NCBI RefSeq assembly: GCF_023169885.1
Contig: NZ_AP025516.1
Span: 1,426,001-1,490,000, forward strand
From: Desulfofustis limnaeus
Lineage (GTDB): Bacteria; Desulfobacterota; Desulfobulbia; Desulfobulbales; Desulfocapsaceae
Reading direction: 5' to 3'
Length of the DNA stretch: 64,000 nucleotides
Each line of letters starts with the position of its first letter. Position 1 is the stretch's first letter. Of this stretch, positions 15,815-23,590 are shown one piece after another. The position numbers and the translations under genes were made by a program. The notes below the pieces were generated by a model, which was not told the origin of the DNA, did not search any database, and worked only from the letters and a program-made list of their open reading frames with translations.

Positions 15815-18436
15815 ATGCGCGGGATCATCAGGTTCGTCAAAGAGCTCTTTTCTCCTACCCGACCAGACCCGGTAGCGCAGAGCCCGGAGGAGCGTCGAGC
15901 CTCCTTTCGCAAACGGTACCGCCATTTCCGCAGCCTGCTTACGGCCAACAACAATGCGCTGCAGGCCATGGCCGAGCTGGAGAAGATGTACTACGGCTCG
16001 GAGAGCTACCGGATGGCCGCCATCCGCTCCAAGATCACTACCATCCTGGTCAACGTCTATAAGATGGTGACCAATCTGCAGGAGATGTCCTCCAATCGGT
16101 ATCGTGAGCTTTCCGAAATCCTCGAGAAACTGACCTCCCAGATCGAGGAAGTGGTAGATCGGAAGCCGGTCTACCCGGCCGGGCCGTACGTGCTCAATCT
16201 GTTTGATATCGGGGTTCAGGACCGAATCCAGGCCGGCGAGAAGATGGCTCATCTGGGGGAAGTCTCTCGCCTCGCCGGCATGTATGTGCCGCCCGGCTTC
16301 GTCGTAACCGCTACGGCGACCCGTTCGTTTCTCAACGAGGAACTGCTCACCGAGATCAATCGGAAGCTGCAGGTCAAGGACAGCGACGATCTGGCCTCTT
16401 TGTATCATACCTGTGAAGCGATTCAGAACCTGGTGCGGCAGACGCCGCTGCCCGCCGATCTTGAGGAATTGCTGCAGGTCTACTACGCCCGGTTGGAGCA
16501 GGACACCCGCCCCGGTTGCCGGGTGGCGCTGCGTTCCAGTGCCCTGGGCGAAGATGTTGCCGGCGTGTCCTTTGCCGGCTTGTATCGGACCGTTCTCGAT
16601 GTGGATCGGTCGTCGTTGGTGTCCGCCTACAAAGAGGTCATCGCGAGCAAATACGGGGCCAGGGCCATCGCCTACCGGCGCAAGCGCGGTTACCGTCACG
16701 AGGATATCGAGATGTGTGTCGGCTGCCTGGCCATGGTCGACGCTCTGATCAGCGGCGTCCTCTACACGCGTGATCCCTCCGACCAAGAAGCGGATGTGGT
16801 GCGGATCAACGCCGCCGCCGGGATTGCCCGGGGCGTGGTGGACGGGACCACCGCCGTCGATCTTTTCCTGGTCGGCCGGGACAAACCGTATCCCCTGGTG
16901 TACAGCGAAATAAACCGGGAACGGCAAATTTCGGCGGAGAGCGGGGCAGCCGCTCCGTCCTTGACCTACCAGCAGCTGCGTAAACTGGTTGAGAGCGCCC
17001 TGCGCCTCGAAGAGCATTTCGGCTGTCCGCAGGATATCGAATGGTCCTTCGATCACCAGGGCCGGCTCTACATCCTGCAGAGCCGACCGATGAAAACGGC
17101 CGAGCCGGTAACCGAACAGCCGCTCATCCAGGTCGACCAAGACGTCCCGCCATTGCTCTTCGGCGGGGTCTGTGCCGCGTCGGGTATCGGGGCCGGGATC
17201 GTGCATCGGGTCGATTCCCCGGAGGATATGCAGCGATTCCCGAAAGACGGTGTGCTGGTGCTCGATTATCCGCTGCCCGACTGGGCGCCGCTGGTAGGCC
17301 GGGCGGTGGCGGTGATCGCTCAGAAGGGAAGCGAGGCCGGCCACCTGGCGACCGTCTCCCGGGAGTTCGGCATTCCGGCTTTGTTTGGAGTGGCCGATGC
17401 CATGCAGGTTCTGGCCGATGGCCAGGAAGTTACCGTCAATGCCGGTGCTCGTGCCGTGTATCGGGGCATACGTGAGGATATCCTGAAGATGCGGACGGTG
17501 CGCCGGGAGTTGATGGCCGGCAGTCCGGTCCAACGGCTCCTCTCCGAGGCCCTGCAGTACATCACGCCGCTCAACCTCAACGATCCCGCCTCCACCAAGT
17601 TCAAGGCCTCCTGGTGTGAGACGCTGCATGACATCACCCGTTTCTGTCATGAGAAATCGGTGACCGAGATGTTCAATGCCGGTCAGCTCAACGGCTTCGA
17701 CAAGGCCTCGGCGAAACGACTGGTGGGCGATGTGCCCCTGGAGTGGTGGGTTATCGATCTGGCCGACGGCTTTCGGGAAGGAGTACCGGAGAATTCGCCA
17801 ACCGTTCGCATCGACGATATCGCCTCCCTGCCCATGCTCGCCATCTGGCAGGGCATCGAAGCGGTTCCCTGGGGTGGCCCGCCGCCGGTTTCGGCCCGGG
17901 GGTTCGGCTCGATCATCCTGCAGTCGACCATGCGTCCTGAGTTGGATCCATCCGTCCCCTCGGCGTTGACGGTGAAAAACTATTTTCTCATCTCACGCCA
18001 TTTCTGCAACCTCAGCGTCCGACTCGGCTACCATTACGCCATGATCGAGGCCTTTTTGAGCGACATGCTCACCGAGAGCTATGTCACCTTCCGCTTCAAG
18101 GGCGGGGCGGCCGATATGCGCCGCAAGGCGCTACGGGCCAGGCTTTTGTCCGAGGTGCTGAAGCATTATGGCTTCCGTATCGAATTGCAATCCGACGCCT
18201 TGCTGGCCCGGATCAAGAAGAAAGAGACGCCGTATCTGGAGAGCCGATTGAAGATCCTCGGCTATCTGACGGTCCACGCCCGGCAGATTGATATGGCCAT
18301 GGACCGTGAAACTGCAGTAAAACACTACCGGGAGAAGTTCCTGCAAGACATAGAGTCGATGCTGGCGGCAACCCCAACGCCACCGGTGACGACGGAGGTG
18401 GATCATGGTAACGAAACCGAAAGTGATGTTGGTTGA
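15815..18436 (+). CDS. PEP-synthase-like protein (PEP/pyruvate-binding and phosphohistidine domains)
   Basis: I place the start at ATG 15815 (873 residues), with GGAGC about 6 nt upstream; ATG 15734 adds 27 poorly structured residues. A helical region of about 130 residues is followed by a PPDK N-terminal ATP-grasp domain (about 145-445: GFVVTATATRSF, VALRSSALGED, QDIEWSFD). Next comes the mobile phosphohistidine domain (about 460-570) with GSEAGHLATVSREFGIPALFG. The last 290 residues do not resemble the PEP-binding TIM barrel, so this is not a normal PEP synthase. It may act in phosphotransfer control. The receiver gene at 18405 overlaps its 3' end by 32 bp. Confidence 0.8.
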   Translation: MRGIIRFVKELFSPTRPDPVAQSPEERRASFRKRYRHFRSLLTANNNALQAMAELEKMYYGSESYRMAAIRSKITTILVNVYKMVTNLQEMSSNRYRELSEILEKLTSQIEEVVDRKPVYPAGPYVLNLFDIGVQDRIQAGEKMAHLGEVSRLAGMYVPPGFVVTATATRSFLNEELLTEINRKLQVKDSDDLASLYHTCEAIQNLVRQTPLPADLEELLQVYYARLEQDTRPGCRVALRSSALGEDVAGVSFAGLYRTVLDVDRSSLVSAYKEVIASKYGARAIAYRRKRGYRHEDIEMCVGCLAMVDALISGVLYTRDPSDQEADVVRINAAAGIARGVVDGTTAVDLFLVGRDKPYPLVYSEINRERQISAESGAAAPSLTYQQLRKLVESALRLEEHFGCPQDIEWSFDHQGRLYILQSRPMKTAEPVTEQPLIQVDQDVPPLLFGGVCAASGIGAGIVHRVDSPEDMQRFPKDGVLVLDYPLPDWAPLVGRAVAVIAQKGSEAGHLATVSREFGIPALFGVADAMQVLADGQEVTVNAGARAVYRGIREDILKMRTVRRELMAGSPVQRLLSEALQYITPLNLNDPASTKFKASWCETLHDITRFCHEKSVTEMFNAGQLNGFDKASAKRLVGDVPLEWWVIDLADGFREGVPENSPTVRIDDIASLPMLAIWQGIEAVPWGGPPPVSARGFGSIILQSTMRPELDPSVPSALTVKNYFLISRHFCNLSVRLGYHYAMIEAFLSDMLTESYVTFRFKGGAADMRRKALRARLLSEVLKHYGFRIELQSDALLARIKKKETPYLESRLKILGYLTVHARQIDMAMDRETAVKHYREKFLQDIESMLAATPTPPVTTEVDHGNETESDVG

Positions 18437-18794
18437 TGACGAGCCGGAATTTCTCGAGGTGATGGCGAAGTTCATGAGACATCGCGGTGTTACATTGGAA
18501 ACCGCTGCCAATTGTTCCGAAGCCCTGTCCTGGCTGGCCCGAGACCGTTTCGATGTGGTGGTGATGGATGTGCGAATGCCGGGGATAGGCGGCCTGGAAT
18601 GCATGGATGAGATGAAATCGGTACAGCCCGGCCTGGAAGTGATCATCCTCACCGGCCACGCCTCGCTCAATTACGGCATCAGCGGGATGGAACGGGGGGC
18701 CTTTGATTACTGCCTGAAACCGGTCGATGCCGGCGAGCTCCTGGAAAAAGTCTTACTGGCCCGGGAGAAGGCCGCTGCCGGCCCGCACGGCTGA
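18405..18794 (+). CDS. single-domain response regulator
   Basis: The 129-residue receiver starts at ATG 18405, overlapping the preceding gene by 32 bp, which implies translational coupling. Features are VMLVDDEPEF, acceptor D55 in VVVMDVRMPGIGG, ILTGHAS, and LKPVDAGELL. No output domain. It closes the 13721-18794 transport and phosphotransfer unit and converges on the selenoprotein gene. The 6-bp gap between the two stop codons lies inside a small GCTGAG/CTCAGC hairpin. Confidence 0.9.
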   Translation: MVTKPKVMLVDDEPEFLEVMAKFMRHRGVTLETAANCSEALSWLARDRFDVVVMDVRMPGIGGLECMDEMKSVQPGLEVIILTGHASLNYGISGMERGAFDYCLKPVDAGELLEKVLLAREKAAAGPHG

Positions 18795-18799
18795 GCCAC

Positions 18800-19348
18800 T
18801 CAGCGAATCGAGCGTTCATAGGCGGCGATGATGTCCTGCAGCGGGGGGCGATCAGCCGGTCCGGCACCGACGAAATGGAAACGGATGATGCCGTCGGCAT
18901 CGATAAGAAGATCACCACCGCGCTGCCAGATATCGCCCTCCGAGGGCGTTGGAACCTTGCCCCGCAGGAGTTCCCGAAGATAGACCAGCCACGTCCGGGG
19001 CCCCCAGATATCCCAGAAGCCAGCCTTTTGCAGCCCATAGGCACGATAGAGCCTGCGCTGGGGATCGACCAGCAACGGCCAGTCCGCCTCCGTCTTGCCC
19101 AAAAAGATCTGGGCCTGCGGCGGCGGTTCAAAGGTCACCGCGACCACCTCGATGCCCCTCTGTTCCAGTTCCTCCCGTTGTTGCCACAACTGTGACAGGT
19201 GCCGACGTCAGGGCAGTCAGCCCAGGTGCCGGAGGAAGACCAGCAGCAACCAACGGCCTTGGTACTGCTCGAAACTATGGGGCCGGCCAGAGGCGTCTTT
19301 CAGCACGAATGGTACGGCGGGCGAGCCGATCAGGTCGTTGTGTTTCAT
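18800..19348 (-). CDS. selL: SelL-type selenoprotein: peroxiredoxin-like with UxxU redox motif
   Basis: Read from ATG 19348 the frame is continuous to 18800 except for TGA at 19219-19217 and TGA at 19210-19208. They fall exactly on the two Cys positions of the Prx-like family motif: VFLRHLG-U-LP-U-RRHLSQL. Downstream family features continue in frame (GIEVVAVTFE, WPLLVDPQRRLYRAYGL, GGDLLIDADGIIRFHFVG). With both TGAs read as Sec the product is 182 residues. The SelL family is known to carry a UxxU motif with two selenocysteines and a single bacterial SECIS. A hairpin follows the second TGA. Two independent nonsense mutations at just these codons would be an odd coincidence. An alternative start is ATG 19381. 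Confidence 0.85.
19183..19196 (-). promoter_or_regulatory. candidate bacterial SECIS hairpin
   Basis: On the minus strand GTCAC (19196-19192), loop AGTT and GTGGC (19187-19183) form a stem with one G-U pair, extendable by a U-A pair. The loop contains GU, as bacterial SECIS loops usually do. The loop starts 16 nt after the second TGA and 25 nt after the first, within the usual range. One hairpin could serve both codons. Confidence 0.6.
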
Positions 19349-19699
19349 TTCCTGAGGTTTCGGTCCGTATGTTTCGTTCATCTGGATAAAACGTATTTTT
19401 CTGGGGGTGAGGGTAAAAGAGCCTTCGGCTCCCCGATTTTTCACTCTAGCGACCGTCAGCATCTTTGGCAATCGTTTGCTGTCTGGGCGGCGACGAGCTG
19501 TGTTGGGAAGAAAATTCCTTTTCCTGGCGATTCTCATAGTCTACACTCAAGGCAGTGGATACTCCGTTGCTTCCCGTCGCCAGCGTCCAGACCTTGCCGG
19601 GCGAGGAAGGGATTGGATCGATGCGTTGCCCGATCGGTGCCTTCATGGCACCGCCGTCGCTGTCAGCGGTACCTGAAAACTCAAAAGAAAAGGCATCCC
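19349..19699. other. divergent intergenic region between selL and the CsaA-like gene
   Basis: No gene is supported here. A GAGCC-TTC-GGCTC hairpin at 19419-19431 is followed on the minus strand by TTTTA and on the plus strand by a T-rich run. It could be a terminator or attenuator in the selL leader. No clear promoter was identified. Confidence 0.4.
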
Positions 19700-20059
19700 A
19701 TGGCCAAAGAGATAAAACCGGTCGTGCCATACGACGACACCTTTGCCAAGCTAGATATACGGGTAGGGCGGGTAGTCGAGGTGGAACGGGAAACGGCTAC
19801 CCCCAAGCCCACCTACAAAATGGTCGTCGATTTTGGCGCATACGGCAAAAAAACCAGTTATGGCCGGTTCACCAATCATCCGCTTGATGAAGTGAAAGGG
19901 AGATTGGTTCTGGGGGTTCTGAATTTCGGCCCGAAGCAGGTGGGTGAGGTCGTCTCCGAGGTCCTGATTCTCGGTGTACAATTTCCCAAGGCAGATAGTG
20001 GTGAAGCGACCTTTGTTGCCCCCCTCCGGGAGGCTAAGATCGGCAGTAAAATGTTTTAA
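19700..20059 (+). CDS. CsaA-like tRNA-binding-domain protein
   Basis: The 119-residue protein starts at ATG 19700 (weak AAAAGG about 8 nt upstream); the long in-frame extension back to 19199 is antisense to selL and rejected. It is a single OB-fold tRNA-binding domain: FAKLDIRVGRVVEVE at the N-terminus, YKMVVDFGAYGKKTSYGRFT, VLGVLNFGPKQVGEVVSEVL, and a C-terminal EAKIGSKMF in place of the usual GxxL end. CsaA proteins bind tRNA or act as export chaperones. There is no operon partner. Confidence 0.85.
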   Translation: MAKEIKPVVPYDDTFAKLDIRVGRVVEVERETATPKPTYKMVVDFGAYGKKTSYGRFTNHPLDEVKGRLVLGVLNFGPKQVGEVVSEVLILGVQFPKADSGEATFVAPLREAKIGSKMF

Positions 20060-20094
20060 TCAGCAGGGCTGTTACGGTCGGCACGCTAGGAGCA

Positions 20095-20751
20095 TCACGG
20101 GATGGCATGAGGGGCGGAAAGAACACGCATCCCCTGCGGTGTGTTGATATGTGCGATCAGGCGCGTTGTTGCAGCCGAAGCTGTGGGAACAACGGAAACC
20201 GGAGCTTCGAGTTGCAGAGACGACACTAATCGGGTGAGGCGATCGGGATCCGGGTGAATTATCTCCAGCGCGGCCAGAGACAGCCCCTTGTCCTCAAGGT
20301 TGGCGGCCGGGTGGTTGGCGGCCTGCCACTCGATCAACGCTGGGGCACCGCTCGCCAGCGGAATTGAACCGTCAGCGGGAATGGTGATAAGCCAGTTGAG
20401 TGTGCCGCGGCTCATGGATTCGACTACCCCGAGATTCTCGGAAGCGGCGGCGGCGGTGGCGTGGATGTCCGGAGTGCGTACGACCCAGGCTGACAGGCAG
20501 GGGGGCGATTGAGGGGTGAGGCAGTCCAGGGCGAACCAGCGTGGCCGTGTCGGCGGCGGCGCCGCGGGGTTTGGTGCTATCACCTCAAGATACGTGGTAT
20601 CGCCAAGTCGTAATAAGCTGTTGTGGGTGCCCATCCGCGGGTGTTCACCCCCGGCCTGTGGAACGACACCTAAACACTCTGTGACGAAGGCGTTGCCTGC
20701 CTCAAGAGACAAGGCGGTAACGGCGATGTGATCGAGAAATGTGCGAGGCAT
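20095..20751 (-). CDS. VOC-family glyoxalase-like protein
   Basis: The 218-residue protein is read from ATG 20751, with GAGGAA 7 nt upstream; five more codons are possible. It opens with FLDHIAVTALSLEAGNAFV, a metal-binding His typical of vicinal-oxygen-chelate domains. TTYLEVIAPNP supplies the second conserved Glu, and a later LAALEIIHPDPDRL resembles a second module. It fits the glyoxalase-like domain group of unknown substrate. It is a stand-alone gene with no neighbour hinting at a pathway. Confidence 0.75.
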   Translation of the reverse strand: MPRTFLDHIAVTALSLEAGNAFVTECLGVVPQAGGEHPRMGTHNSLLRLGDTTYLEVIAPNPAAPPPTRPRWFALDCLTPQSPPCLSAWVVRTPDIHATAAAASENLGVVESMSRGTLNWLITIPADGSIPLASGAPALIEWQAANHPAANLEDKGLSLAALEIIHPDPDRLTRLVSSLQLEAPVSVVPTASAATTRLIAHINTPQGMRVLSAPHAIP

Positions 20752-20921
20752 GGCAAAGTTCCTCATTGTTTAGCTGCTTCCGGCGGCAGTATCAGTACCT
20801 GGTATAGTCAGCAAAAGATGAACCATTCCTGTTTTTCTTTATCAACTCTTGCTAATGATTTATAATCGATTTGGTTATGGCAAAATTTTTACTATAAATC
20901 AGGTTAAAGGAGAATATTTCG

Positions 20922-21125
20922 ATGAAAAAAGTTAGCGAGTCCGCCGGCGACCTCAAAAAACTCATCAAGCATGCCATCGAAGACTTAGAGGTCACGCCGA
21001 CCGAATATCAGCAGATCATGGATTGCGCTGGTGCCGATGGGCACATAGACAAAGAGGAAGCAGCTCTTTTAGCGCAATTTCAGACTATGATCGCCAATGG
21101 AACCATCAAGCGAGTGAAGGAATAG
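20922..21125 (+). CDS. small acidic protein of unknown function
   Basis: The 67-residue protein starts at ATG 20922 behind AAAGGAGA. It is rich in Glu and Lys. Its middle, DCAGADGHIDKEEAALLAQF, resembles a single EF-hand-like or TerB-like DxDGxI..E loop (ADGHIDKEE). That is only a resemblance. Its strong ribosome site and isolated position favour a real gene. The AT-rich 20767-20921 gap upstream would contain its promoter. Confidence 0.65.
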   Translation: MKKVSESAGDLKKLIKHAIEDLEVTPTEYQQIMDCAGADGHIDKEEAALLAQFQTMIANGTIKRVKE

Positions 21126-21144
21126 GGGTAGTACATCGGCATTC

Positions 21145-22824
21145 TCACGGGTATCTACCGCCATTGCCTTTGTACCATCTCCCAAAATCTTCATCCGGCA
21201 TGGGACGGGCAATCAAATATCCCTGCGCAAAATCACAACCTATTTCCTTGAGGATGTTGTAGGCTTCGGGGGTCTCTACTCCTTCCGCTATCACCTTCAT
21301 GCCGAGACTGTGCGCCATTTTGATAGTGGCTTCCACAATGTGGATTACCTGACGGTCGACGTCTAATCGGCGAATGAATGATTGATCGATTTTGATATTT
21401 GACATCGGCAACTTATGGAGATATTGAAGTGACGAATAACCTGTTCCATAATCGTCAATTGATAGGTCGATGTTCAATAGGCTCAGTTTGTTGAGTTCGG
21501 TAATAGCCTGGTCGACATCCAACAATAAAGCGCTTTCTGTTACCTCCAGTTCAACATCTTTCCCTTCAAGCTGATATTTTTCCATCAGACGGGCGACCAA
21601 CTCTGCAAATCCAGGCTCGGAAAGGTTCCTCGTTGACACATTGACAGCCACGCTCAGATCGATTTCCTTCTGTTGAAAAAGCCGGATCGTGGCCATGGCC
21701 TGGTTCAAGACAAATTCCGTGACGGAATGAATGAGGGTGCTTTCTTCGGCACGTGGGATAAATGCCGCCGGTGGAACATTTCCTCTTACTGGGTGTTCCC
21801 ACCGGATCAGTGCTTCGGCTCCGCGAATGATGCCAGATGCCATCTCAACCTTCGGTTGAAAATGAAGGAGTAATTGATGATGGTCGATAGCTGTTGCCAA
21901 TTCACCGAGCAATTTCACATTCTCTTCAGCGGTGATAACAAGATCGGGTTGATAAATGGCACTGTCTTTGCCTTTTTGTCGTGCAATCGCTAATGCCATT
22001 TCCGCCTGTTTTAAATAGTCTTCTGGTGAGCGACCTTCCTTGCCAAGAGTAACAGTTCCGACCCTTGTGTCCACGTGGAGCAATAACCCGTTGAACGATA
22101 TTGCTTCTTGTGATGACGCCAAGAGATTATCTCGTATCGCTGACGAACAGTCCTGATTACACTGGAGTACGAACCCCAGTACCGTCGTCTCAGGTTGAAA
22201 AATGTATGTGCATATAGAGGCCGATTCGATTCGTTTGGTCAGTTGATCGATCGCAGTCTCAAGAACAGCGGGACCAAAAGTACACTTGAGTTCGGTGGCG
22301 TTTTCAATTGATAACAGAGATAAACTTAAAACCTCTGAGGGATCTTTTTTTGAGGTCAATTCTGGAAGGGCAAGCAGGAGATCTCTCCGGTTGGGTAGAT
22401 CAGTAAAAACATTGTGATGAGCAATCCATCGAAGCTGCTCGATATATTGCTTGGCCGTACTGCTGGCAAGACCGCTCAGTGTTCCGGCAATCACAAAGAG
22501 ACCTGATCTGAACAACCAATTGAAGGTTGTCTGTTGTTCTCCGGTTACAACGTCAAGCGGCATTACAGGGCCAAGCGATAGACCGGCAATAACAGCGAAA
22601 ATTAAACCACCGGTTGCGCCGATGATGAAACCAGCAAACAGAATGGGAATATACATCGCGTGCGAGTAAACGTACTTGATCCCACCCGTCTGGTACACGG
22701 TAATGGCAATACCTGCTATGGCGATAAGCAGGATAAAACTTGCAAATGTTTGAACGGAAATACGTTGCTTGTCAGTCCAGGAAAAATAGCTGCTGAGTAA
22801 GAAAGATAATGGAATGTTCTCCAT
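21145..22824 (-). CDS. membrane EAL-domain protein with degenerate GGDEF
   Basis: The 559-residue protein starts at ATG 22824. Four or so hydrophobic helices fill residues 25-120. A GGDEF-fold domain (about 135-295) has PETTVLGF at the signature position, so diguanylate cyclase activity is unlikely. The EAL domain (about 305-555) keeps EAL at 337-339, ELEVTESALL, SIDDYGTGYSSL, IKIDQSFI and VIAEGVETPE, so cyclic-di-GMP phosphodiesterase activity is likely. It is transcribed in the same direction as the hemerythrin and hybrid kinase genes upstream, but the gaps (160 bp or more) suggest separate promoters. Confidence 0.9.
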   Translation of the reverse strand: MENIPLSFLLSSYFSWTDKQRISVQTFASFILLIAIAGIAITVYQTGGIKYVYSHAMYIPILFAGFIIGATGGLIFAVIAGLSLGPVMPLDVVTGEQQTTFNWLFRSGLFVIAGTLSGLASSTAKQYIEQLRWIAHHNVFTDLPNRRDLLLALPELTSKKDPSEVLSLSLLSIENATELKCTFGPAVLETAIDQLTKRIESASICTYIFQPETTVLGFVLQCNQDCSSAIRDNLLASSQEAISFNGLLLHVDTRVGTVTLGKEGRSPEDYLKQAEMALAIARQKGKDSAIYQPDLVITAEENVKLLGELATAIDHHQLLLHFQPKVEMASGIIRGAEALIRWEHPVRGNVPPAAFIPRAEESTLIHSVTEFVLNQAMATIRLFQQKEIDLSVAVNVSTRNLSEPGFAELVARLMEKYQLEGKDVELEVTESALLLDVDQAITELNKLSLLNIDLSIDDYGTGYSSLQYLHKLPMSNIKIDQSFIRRLDVDRQVIHIVEATIKMAHSLGMKVIAEGVETPEAYNILKEIGCDFAQGYLIARPMPDEDFGRWYKGNGGRYP

Positions 22825-22983
22825 AGTCGTGAACCTGCGAGAAGGTTTGTCGATAACGCTTTCTGATTTTCAGAACAAGAGATCATCAAACCAGAAAGTT
22901 TGATTACGTAGTTCACGCCAAGACATCAATGAAATTCGATTTAAATCAAAGTCTTGCATCACATCATGTTCCACGAGTGAGCG

Positions 22984-23397
22984 TCAATTTTCCGATTGAC
23001 TGGCCTTTAAGTGATCAGAATACTTCCTGTCCTCAATACAGATATGGTTCATCCACCAGCTTCTCAGAAAGTTCAGCAGTTCGTGTGAGTCTTTAAAATT
23101 TTTGGTTTCCTCAACGATCCGCTGGGTTTCACCGACGAGCTGCCGATGCAATGAGATGTGGTCATGTAGGTCCGGGTAGTCCATTTGCCGCATGATTTCT
23201 TCTTCAGTCAGAAAATGAAATTTTGTGTATTCATTCAAGATGATGAGGACCGAATCAAGGACCTTTTCTTCCTTCTTTTTGGTGATGAAATAATGCAACG
23301 TATTGATTGTCGAGATAATGGCCCGATGCTGCTCGTCGATAATGGGAATATCGAGTTTGTTGTTGTCGCTCCAAACGATGTAGAGGTTTCGTTTCAT
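22984..23397 (-). CDS. bacteriohemerythrin
   Basis: The 137-residue protein is read from ATG 23397 with GAGAGA about 8 nt upstream; a TTG five codons earlier is less likely. The diiron-site pattern of hemerythrins is present: IVWSDNNKLDIPIIDEQHRAI (first His/Glu), KFHFLTEEEIMRQMDYPDLHDH, SLHRQL and a final MNHICIEDRKY. The family binds oxygen or acts as an O2 sensor or store. Its genomic position beside an EAL protein and a PAS kinase fits redox sensing, by inference. A MITE lies 50 bp upstream of the start codon. Confidence 0.92.
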   Translation of the reverse strand: MKRNLYIVWSDNNKLDIPIIDEQHRAIISTINTLHYFITKKKEEKVLDSVLIILNEYTKFHFLTEEEIMRQMDYPDLHDHISLHRQLVGETQRIVEETKNFKDSHELLNFLRSWWMNHICIEDRKYSDHLKASQSEN

Positions 23398-23446
23398 GGA
23401 TTTATCTCTCAATGAATCTTATCGGTTGCCACTGCGGTTGATTTTA

Positions 23447-23589
23447 GGGAACCTTGAAAAATTGCCATTTCGCCCAATCTCATCGTTGCGCAATCGAATT
23501 TTATCCTCGGAATATCATGTATATGCCTGCGGTAAAATTCTCTTGCGCGCCTCGATCTTGAACGAAATTTCGAATTTTTCAAGGCCCCC
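23447..23589. repeat. 143-bp MITE, copy B
   Basis: GGGAACCTTGAAAAATT at the left and TTTTTCAAGGCCCCC at the right form terminal inverted repeats. TTTA at 23443-23446 and 23590-23593 is a 4-bp target duplication. It has the same length as copy A at 1595 and aligns to it without gaps. It lies between the hybrid kinase stop codon, which is inside the right duplication, and the hemerythrin start. The first 40 bases resemble the GGGCACC end of the local IS5 element. Confidence 0.88.
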
Positions 23590-23590
23590 T

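Noticed and set aside
18800-19537. Reading the peroxiredoxin-like locus as a pseudogene split by nonsense mutations
   Set aside because: Both stops are TGA, both replace the conserved Cys codons, the frame is intact otherwise and a SECIS-like hairpin follows. Selenocysteine is the simpler reading.
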